A stretch of DNA of 11,024 bases from CAZLCK01 sp964558235 (lineage in GTDB: Bacteria; Actinomycetota; Coriobacteriia; Coriobacteriales; CADBOM01), in NCBI GenBank assembly GCA_964558235.1, contig CAZLCK010000049.1, positions 1 to 11,024 on the forward strand. Reading direction: 5' to 3'. The notes under the pieces are model-generated. The model was not told the origin of the DNA. It saw nothing but the letters and a program-made list of their open reading frames with translations, and did not search any database. Position 1 is the stretch's first letter; every line of letters starts with the position of its first letter. The position numbers and the translations under genes were made by a program. This document shows positions 7,272-11,024 of the stretch, piece by piece.

Positions 7272-7311
7272 CTCCCCGTTTGCCTGAGCCATGATTGCAA
7301 ACGAGTCGGAG
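7272..7311 (-). promoter_or_regulatory. Shine-Dalgarno-masking hairpin of ilvB
   Basis: CGTTTGC (7303-7297) pairs with GCAAACG (7283-7277) over seven pairs. CTCC (7311-7308) then pairs with GGAG (7275-7272), the core of the ilvB ribosome-binding site, across a 4/1 internal loop. Upstream TTGCAAACGA (7443-7434) is perfectly complementary over ten bases to TCGTTTGCAA (7304-7295) and would break this hairpin. I infer a translational switch like those of actinobacterial ileS T-boxes. Confidence 0.5.
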
Positions 7312-7400
7312 AGTCGTGCGATTACCTATGTAGTTGCAAAAAATGTAAAAAGTTGCCGTAAACAAAAAAGTAAAGCATCATACAACTACCTAACACGACT
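7312..7400 (-). promoter_or_regulatory. Long-range helix enclosing a U-rich stretch in the leader
   Basis: AGTCGTG (7400-7394) pairs with CACGACT (7318-7312), and just inside it GTAGTTG (7389-7383) pairs with CAACTAC (7336-7330). The enclosed bases include three runs of five or six U but no strong hairpin directly before them, so an intrinsic terminator is not evident. The helix may bring the tRNA-binding part of the leader close to the ribosome-binding-site hairpin. Confidence 0.4.
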
Positions 7401-7617
7401 GATAACGGTTGTCACCGATTCGACTTACAATCATCGTTTGCAAGGAAAGATCGTTTCCTAATCTACAAATTCTGAGTTCAGACGAACTGCTCAGAGGCGA
7501 TACTGTAGGCGTCCCACACCTAGCTTTTCACCATCCGCTAAGCTCTCTGCAGAGGGATTGGCCTACAGCTTGTCCTCATCATTGCGTTTTTAAATATTCA
7601 GTTTGTAAATACACAAC

Positions 7618-7623
7618 AGTATA
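7618..7623 (-). promoter_or_regulatory. Candidate -10 box for the ilv operon
   Basis: TATACT (five of six to consensus) lies about 40 bases before Stem I of the leader, at a distance that suits a transcript carrying the whole T-box. No good -35 is found; TTGCCA lies 20 bases upstream, too far for ideal spacing. The assignment rests mostly on position. Confidence 0.25.
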
Positions 7624-7653
7624 GCGCTAAGGATACAAAAGCCTGGCAATGCT

Positions 7654-8655
7654 TTATATCTTACCGCCACATGACTTACAAAAAGCAGCCCCTTGTGGGT
7701 TCAGTATTCCGCAATATGGACAAAAAATTCCATTTTCATCCACCGGAGTTGCTGCTTGCACTTGCTCTGGTGTTACTTGAGTTGCAGGAGAGTCAACAGC
7801 CTGCTCTGAAGCTGGCACTGGCTCTGCAACAGCAACTGGCTGCTCAGCTGGGGTAGTAACTGGTTGTTCAGAGACAGGTGCTGGCTGCTCTGCTGAGGTA
7901 GTAACTGGCTGCTCTGGTACAGATGCTGGCTCGTCAACTGGAGTAGCAACTGGTTGTTCAGGTACAGATGCTGACTGCTCAACTGATGCAGCAGAAACGG
8001 ATTCTACTGGAGCAACAGGTTGAACGGGCGTGGCAGGTTGAACAGGAGCAGTGTTTTGCACATTTTGATATCCTACTCCACCAACATTTTGATCATTGAT
8101 TGGCTGAGGATTTGTAACGACTCTCGTCCCGCAAACTTGACAAAAAGTTGAATTTAATGGATTGGTAGATCCACAATTTTGACAGAACACTGTCATCTGA
8201 GAGATATTTTGCTGCAAAATTGCAGCTTGTGTTTGACGACGAATCTCGCGAGCAGCCGCTCTTGAATCAGATAGTTGATAGATTAAAAATGCTAGTAGAC
8301 CAAAGCAGATAGCATCAACTAGAGTTGCATACTGTGGTACCCAATAGATGCTCACAGCGCCAACAATAAAATCAATCAAGTCATATACAGCCATGATCCC
8401 TAATACTGCAAGAGCAATTATGTCATCTTTTCTAACAAGAGCACCGATAACTCCGATAAGCAAGCACCACATTCCAATGGATTCAAAAACAATTCCCACA
8501 TAATATGGCGTTCCATATGTTAGTAGCTCCATTAAGCCGCCGATGATACCTAAGCCTAACCCCACAGCTACAAAGACATACATCTGCTTAACTAGCGAAG
8601 ACAAAATCGGTGTAGATTCAAAATATGCTTTTACAGCATCTCTGCGATTATCCAA
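7654..8655 (-). CDS. Four-helix membrane protein with two zinc ribbons and PEQP repeats
   Basis: I do not recognise a named family. The TTG at 8655 is chosen because GGAGG lies eight bases upstream; an earlier in-frame TTG at 8694 has none. The protein has 333 residues. Four hydrophobic segments lie at about 25-50, 52-73, 79-104 and 110-128, and a basic stretch (REIRRQTQAA) follows. A first zinc ribbon has cysteines at 158, 161, 172 and 175 (CQNCG...CQVCG). A low-complexity Pro/Glu/Val/Ala linker includes three 15-residue repeats at 229-273. A second ribbon closes the C-terminus with cysteines 312, 315, 326 and 329. The duplicated ribbons on a flexible linker suggest a protein-binding or scaffold role at the membrane; this is inference. 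It is separated from ilvB by the T-box leader, so it is probably a separate transcription unit. Confidence 0.85.
   Translation of the reverse strand: MDNRRDAVKAYFESTPILSSLVKQMYVFVAVGLGLGIIGGLMELLTYGTPYYVGIVFESIGMWCLLIGVIGALVRKDDIIALAVLGIMAVYDLIDFIVGAVSIYWVPQYATLVDAICFGLLAFLIYQLSDSRAAAREIRRQTQAAILQQNISQMTVFCQNCGSTNPLNSTFCQVCGTRVVTNPQPINDQNVGGVGYQNVQNTAPVQPATPVQPVAPVESVSAASVEQSASVPEQPVATPVDEPASVPEQPVTTSAEQPAPVSEQPVTTPAEQPVAVAEPVPASEQAVDSPATQVTPEQVQAATPVDENGIFCPYCGILNPQGAAFCKSCGGKI
7837..7971 (-). repeat. Three 45-bp coding repeats (15-residue units)
   Basis: The linker of the zinc-ribbon membrane protein contains units ASVPEQPVATPVDEP, ASVPEQPVTTSAEQP and APVSEQPVTTPAEQP, then a degenerate tail (VAVAEPV...). 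The DNA repeats in step with the codons, so copy number can change by recombination or slippage without breaking the frame. Confidence 0.75.
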
Positions 8656-8707
8656 GGCTTTCCCCTCCAAAATTATATAGAGCACAACAACCAATAATCA
8701 TAGTTTG

Positions 8708-8716
8708 TTTATACCA
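8708..8716 (-). promoter_or_regulatory. Candidate extended -10 for the zinc-ribbon gene
   Basis: TGGTATAAA on the minus strand is an extended -10 (TGn plus TATAAA) about 50 bases before the TTG start. No -35 is clear. A TATAAT at 8672-8677 is closer to consensus but lies too near the ribosome-binding site to serve as promoter for this start. Confidence 0.25.
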
Positions 8717-8763
8717 CGAAACTATTTACGAACTCTGAAAAATTATACTGAATTAAGAAACGA

Positions 8764-8849
8764 TGGTGGGGGCGGAGGGACTCGAACCCTCAATCCCAGT
8801 GGGCGGCAGATTTTAAGTCTGCAGCGTATGCCAATTCCGCCACGCCCCC
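8764..8849 (-). tRNA. tRNA-Leu (anticodon UAA)
   Basis: The cloverleaf can be drawn directly. The acceptor GGGGGCG (8849-8843) pairs with CGCCCCC (8774-8768), then discriminator A and an encoded CCA (8766-8764). The anticodon stem CAGA/TCTG encloses loop CTTAAAA, giving anticodon TAA, which reads UUA (and by wobble UUG). A long variable arm (CCGCCCACTGGGATT region) marks a class II tRNA. The T-arm is GAGGG/CCCTC with TTCGAGT. The total is 86 bases. It lies alone between the phosphatase and zinc-ribbon genes. Confidence 0.95.
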
Positions 8850-8868
8850 GCAACAATGTGAAAGCTAA

Positions 8869-8895
8869 AAGATAGCAAGAACCAGTTTAGAACAA
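8869..8895 (-). promoter_or_regulatory. Possible promoter of the tRNA-Leu gene
   Basis: TTGTTC (8895-8890) and TATCTT (8874-8869) are separated by 15 bases and lie 19 bases before the tRNA 5' end. Both match consensus only partly. The tRNA could instead be cut from read-through of the phosphatase transcript, since no terminator is seen between them. Confidence 0.25.
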
Positions 8896-8902
8896 GTCTA
8901 CC

Positions 8903-9895
8903 CTAAGTACAATCTGGCCAATTGGCTAAAAGCCCAACTGACCCGTCAGATTCACTAACAATAACATTGTCGACACCGGCCATGGTCATAACTTCTTGCA
9001 TAATCAAAAGTCCAGCAACGATAACTACTTCCCTACCAGGTTGTAGTCCCTTTAGGCCAAACTTTCGCTGTTTTACTGTCATAGTAGAGATCTTTTCAAA
9101 CAACTCATCGATAGCCGATCTCTTAACTATACGTCCATGAACTTTCTTGAAATCATAGACTTCCATCTCATCTAACAAGGAGACAATAGATGTTGCCGTA
9201 CCAGCAATTCCGATTAAAGAAGATACTATTGATCCACTAGTATCTATTGCATCTTTGAAGGTACTAAATTGCGAAGATGTCCACTCTCTGGCATCCTGTA
9301 GCTCTTTTGCAGTGACTGGATCTGACTTTAAAAACATCTCTGTAACTCGACGGCATCCAACATTAAAAGAATGCCTTAGCACTCCATCCATATCTTCATT
9401 TACATTACCTCGACCAAAAATCAGCTCTGTTGATCCTCCACCAATATCACAGACTAAAATGTCGCTACCAGCAAAGCCATTTGTAGCACCAAGATAGGCG
9501 ATTTGAGCCTCACGCTGACCAGAAATTATTTCCAAAGAGAGCCCATAACCTGCTAATAATTCATGCAATCGCTTTGAATCCTTAGCGTCCCTAGCAGCAG
9601 ATGTGGCAATGGCTATAACATTTCGCTCGCCTAGATTTTTATCACCTTGGATGGAGATGTTGTAGTCACCGATGATGCTTTTAAAAGATTTCAGAGCTTG
9701 CCCAACTCTATAAAGTCCGTCAGAGGATAAGTAACCGCTTTCAGTTAGTCCCTCGCCGAGATCTGTAATAACAGCTTTTTTTAATAGGGTATCGATTCTG
9801 TCACCATCGCAATCTGCTATCACTAAGCGCGTTGTAACAGTACCAATATCAATGACGGCACGGCGCTTTTGTTCCTGAAGTTTAGGCGTCATCAT
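8903..9895 (-). CDS. Ppx/GppA-family phosphatase (exopolyphosphatase / pppGpp phosphohydrolase)
   Basis: The family removes terminal phosphates from polyphosphate or converts pppGpp to ppGpp. At 330 residues this is the short form, with only the two actin-like subdomains and no C-terminal HD-like domain; short actinobacterial members are known. The first phosphate-binding loop is VIDIGTVTTRLVIAD (residues 14-28), with TVT in place of the more usual SNS. The likely catalytic Glu is E129 in SGQREAQIAY. The second loop is DIGGGSTELI (150-159), and GIAGTATS follows near 226-233. The ATG at 9895 (a second ATG follows immediately) overlaps the end of the septum gene by 14 bases with no strong ribosome-binding site, suggesting translational coupling. 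The pairing with a DivIC-like gene is common in actinobacteria. Substrate preference cannot be decided here. Confidence 0.9.
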   Translation of the reverse strand: MMTPKLQEQKRRAVIDIGTVTTRLVIADCDGDRIDTLLKKAVITDLGEGLTESGYLSSDGLYRVGQALKSFKSIIGDYNISIQGDKNLGERNVIAIATSAARDAKDSKRLHELLAGYGLSLEIISGQREAQIAYLGATNGFAGSDILVCDIGGGSTELIFGRGNVNEDMDGVLRHSFNVGCRRVTEMFLKSDPVTAKELQDAREWTSSQFSTFKDAIDTSGSIVSSLIGIAGTATSIVSLLDEMEVYDFKKVHGRIVKRSAIDELFEKISTMTVKQRKFGLKGLQPGREVVIVAGLLIMQEVMTMAGVDNVIVSESDGSVGLLANWPDCT

Positions 9896-10859
9896 CGACC
9901 ATAAAGATAAAATCTAGGATGTCATTTATTAGTGAATCACTTGCTTGTACACTTCCCGATTCAACAGCTAACGGAAGCGTAGTATCTTCACTATCCTCAA
10001 CATCTACAAGGCCACTTACAACTCCTGCCTCTTCGCCGTCTATGACCCATCCGTACTGACTTCTAACGTAATCTTCAATTCCGGAATCAGTGGATAGCTC
10101 ATCTATCATAGACTGCACTTGACTATTTCTATCTTCAACCTGTGTAAGTTCAGCATTTGCTGCATCTAATTGACGAATAGAAATATAGTATTCACGCGCT
10201 GCAGGATAGATTGTCAAGGCCATAATTGCAACTATTGCAAAAGCAACAATAATCACAAATGCTTTGCTACTTAAAGACCCAATAGAAAAAACAACCTTGC
10301 CTGTAGAATATTTTTCTTGAGTAGAAGATCTTGAATATTTATCTGCTTCGTCAGGTGCTTTATTATTGGATTTTTTTGAGACCCCAGGTAATTGCTTTGG
10401 AAGATCTGGGGGGTTCAAGAAAGGGCTATCTGATATTGCAATGCTAGATTCCTTTGCGGGATTATAGCTCATAACAGATATATTTAGATCTTTAGGAGCG
10501 CTTTTAGACCGTCTGGACGAAGTAAGATTGTTATTGGTTGATCTTACAGAAATAGCGGATGTGCCAGATGTCATAGATGTTGATCTATTAGATGATGAAA
10601 TTCTGCTACCAATTGAGGTCGACTTGGAATTGCTCGAACTCGATTGGGTGACTGAAGAGTTAGATCTGTAAGCATTTTCTTTAGCACGACGCTCTTGTGA
10701 ACTTAATAGTTCATTGCGCTTACGCCACATCTCAGACATGGAGTTGTTGTTATTTTGAAATTTAGCAACAGAAAACCCAGCAGCTCTTCCATTCTCACTT
10801 TGATGAGTAGAATAACGGCATCTAACATTATTTGATTTTCTATTGGACGTTGAGCTCAT
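9882..10859 (-). CDS. Septum formation initiator (FtsB/DivIC)-like membrane protein with long Ser-rich tail
   Basis: A bitopic protein of 325 residues. Residues 1-195 form a cytoplasmic, disordered-looking region very rich in Ser, Asn and Arg, with a serine cluster at 68-97. One transmembrane helix spans about 200-218 (FVIIVAFAIVAIMALTIY). A short coiled coil (about 222-256) follows, and then DSGIEDYVRSQYGWVIDGE (258-276), which fits the conserved end of the DivIC/FtsB family. An acidic tail closes the protein. The family joins FtsL and FtsQ in the divisome and supports septal cell-wall synthesis. The tail before the helix is much longer than in E. coli FtsB or Bacillus DivIC. The ATG at 10859 has AGGAG 11 bases upstream, but lies in the 3' arm of a small inverted repeat. 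The gene overlaps ppx by 14 bases. Confidence 0.82.
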   Translation of the reverse strand: MSSTSNRKSNNVRCRYSTHQSENGRAAGFSVAKFQNNNNSMSEMWRKRNELLSSQERRAKENAYRSNSSVTQSSSSNSKSTSIGSRISSSNRSTSMTSGTSAISVRSTNNNLTSSRRSKSAPKDLNISVMSYNPAKESSIAISDSPFLNPPDLPKQLPGVSKKSNNKAPDEADKYSRSSTQEKYSTGKVVFSIGSLSSKAFVIIVAFAIVAIMALTIYPAAREYYISIRQLDAANAELTQVEDRNSQVQSMIDELSTDSGIEDYVRSQYGWVIDGEEAGVVSGLVDVEDSEDTTLPLAVESGSVQASDSLINDILDFIFMVDDDA

Positions 10860-10867
10860 TGTAATGA
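10852..10867 (-). promoter_or_regulatory. Inverted repeat over the septum-gene start codon
   Basis: GCTCATT and AATGAGC are separated by two bases on the minus strand, and the ATG is inside the second arm. As RNA it would give a six-pair hairpin with a TACA loop between the ribosome-binding site and the start codon. As DNA it is an operator-like palindrome. Either could reduce expression of the gene. Confidence 0.35.
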
Positions 10868-10924
10868 GCGCTCCTGCTTAATACTACGTTTATGTTATAT
10901 ATAAAAGCTTCCAAAACATACTAT

Positions 10925-10977
10925 CACGCATTTTGCAATTTCTTTGGTTAAATCTTTCGAAAGAAATCGAATGCGTT
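10925..10977 (-). other. Imperfect long hairpin upstream of the septum gene
   Basis: In the minus-strand transcript ACGCATT pairs with AATGCGT, and inside a 2/5 internal loop ATTTCTTT pairs with AAAGAAAT around a 14-base loop: 15 pairs in all. The 5' arm and loop also hold a perfect 12-bp palindrome, TCTTTCGAAAGA (10953-10964). No U-tract follows, so it is probably not a terminator; a binding site or structured leader is possible. The AT-rich stretch TTATATATAAC (about 10896-10906) downstream of it is a possible -10 region. Confidence 0.4.
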
Positions 10978-10995
10978 TTTGCGCTGCTGTTGTGC

Positions 10996-11017
10996 GCTAG
11001 GGACGCGCTAGAGACGC
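10996..11017. repeat. 11-nt tandem repeat at the right edge
   Basis: GCTAGGGACGC is followed directly by GCTAGAGACGC, with one mismatch. The stretch is GC-rich compared with the surrounding AT-rich leader. It lies beside the window edge, so the full extent is unknown. Confidence 0.5.
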
Positions 11018-11024
11018 ATCCCCC

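Larger units (their letters stand above)
7271..7590 (-). promoter_or_regulatory. T-box-like leader of the ilv operon, Ile-type specifier
   Basis: This leader fills most of the 389-base gap before ilvB. Stem I is recognisable. ATGAGGA at its base is closed by CCTC (7497-7494). CTGTAGGC (7568-7561) pairs with GCCTACAG (7510-7503). The distal arm carries the conserved AGAGAG (7548-7543) and GGTGAAA (7532-7526). The loop between the two lower helices holds TATCG on its 3' side, so the specifier is most simply ATC (7501-7499), an Ile codon followed by a purine. Further stems follow: TCTGA/GTTC with GAACTCAGA, and AGGAAA/TTTCCT. A canonical T-box UGGNACCG is not found; the nearest match is CGGTGACAACCG (7417-7406). 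In the family, uncharged tRNA binding raises expression of the downstream genes. The specifier fits the operon content. Confidence 0.72.

Noticed and set aside
7257..7292. Short leader peptide frame MAQANGEDRNDI overlapping the ilvB start
   Set aside because: Its ATG is in the loop of the ribosome-binding-site hairpin, no ribosome-binding site precedes it, and it has no run of Ile, Leu or Val codons as classical attenuator peptides do.
7321..7380. Intrinsic terminator at the U-runs of the ilv leader
   Set aside because: Runs of five and six U are present, but no GC-rich stem lies directly before any of them; the only pairings are long-range.
7409..7624. 71-codon plus-strand open frame opposite the T-box leader
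   Set aside because: It coincides with conserved T-box Stem I elements read on the minus strand, and its product looks non-coding.
7641..7660. Possible terminator after the zinc-ribbon gene (AAAGC/GCTTT)
   Set aside because: The stem is only five pairs around an eight-base loop and the U-tract is four bases, too weak to call.
10890..11024. Open frame of 44 codons on the minus strand from the right edge to TAA
   Set aside because: It has no recognisable protein features, spans the inverted repeats and lies where a leader is expected. It could be the tail of an upstream gene, but nothing in the window supports that.
1..11024. CRISPR arrays, insertion sequences, phage genes or defence systems
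   Set aside because: No regular spacer-repeat array, transposase, integrase or defence domain is seen; the region is mostly core metabolism and cell division.

Overview
The window looks like a chromosomal segment of a low-to-moderate GC actinobacterium. My best guess is Coriobacteriia (Atopobium/Lancefieldella/Olsenella type). The evidence is the actinobacterial neighbourhood of a DivIC/FtsB-like septum protein followed by a Ppx/GppA phosphatase, the long SerA with an intervening domain plus ACT domain, and the Stem I architecture of the T-box-like leader. This assignment is inference; no rRNA or other marker is present. Every recognised gene lies on the minus strand, so the biological order runs from high to low coordinates.

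Right part (11024-8655): a leader region with inverted repeats, then a septum-initiator family membrane protein with a long Ser-rich tail. It overlaps the next gene, a Ppx/GppA-family phosphatase, by 14 nt. A tRNA-Leu(UAA) gene with an encoded CCA follows. Next comes a four-helix membrane protein with two zinc ribbons separated by Pro/Glu/Val-rich repeats, read from a TTG start.

Central and left part (7653-384): a ~390-nt leader precedes ilvB. It contains a recognisable T-box Stem I (Ile-like ATC specifier) and a hairpin that masks the ilvB Shine-Dalgarno. A second upstream segment could pair with the arm of that hairpin for 10 bp, so this looks like a translational switch. Downstream runs ilvB - ilvN - class V aminotransferase - serA - leuA. 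The cluster joins the first step of branched-chain amino acid synthesis, the first step of the leucine branch, and the first step of serine synthesis with a likely partner transaminase. ilvC, ilvD and leuBCD are not in the window. A 12-bp perfect hairpin sits between serA and leuA.

Left end (1-383): after leuA come three 14-nt tandem repeats, two 19-nt tandem hairpin repeats, an 18-bp palindrome and a candidate terminator. At the edge is an open frame with a hydrophobic start that runs through a run of 12 G (minus strand). In the length seen here the frame stays open to the edge; with one G more or fewer it hits a stop within about 18 codons. This is a candidate phase-variable gene, and with the leader switch it is the most notable unannotated signal in the window.
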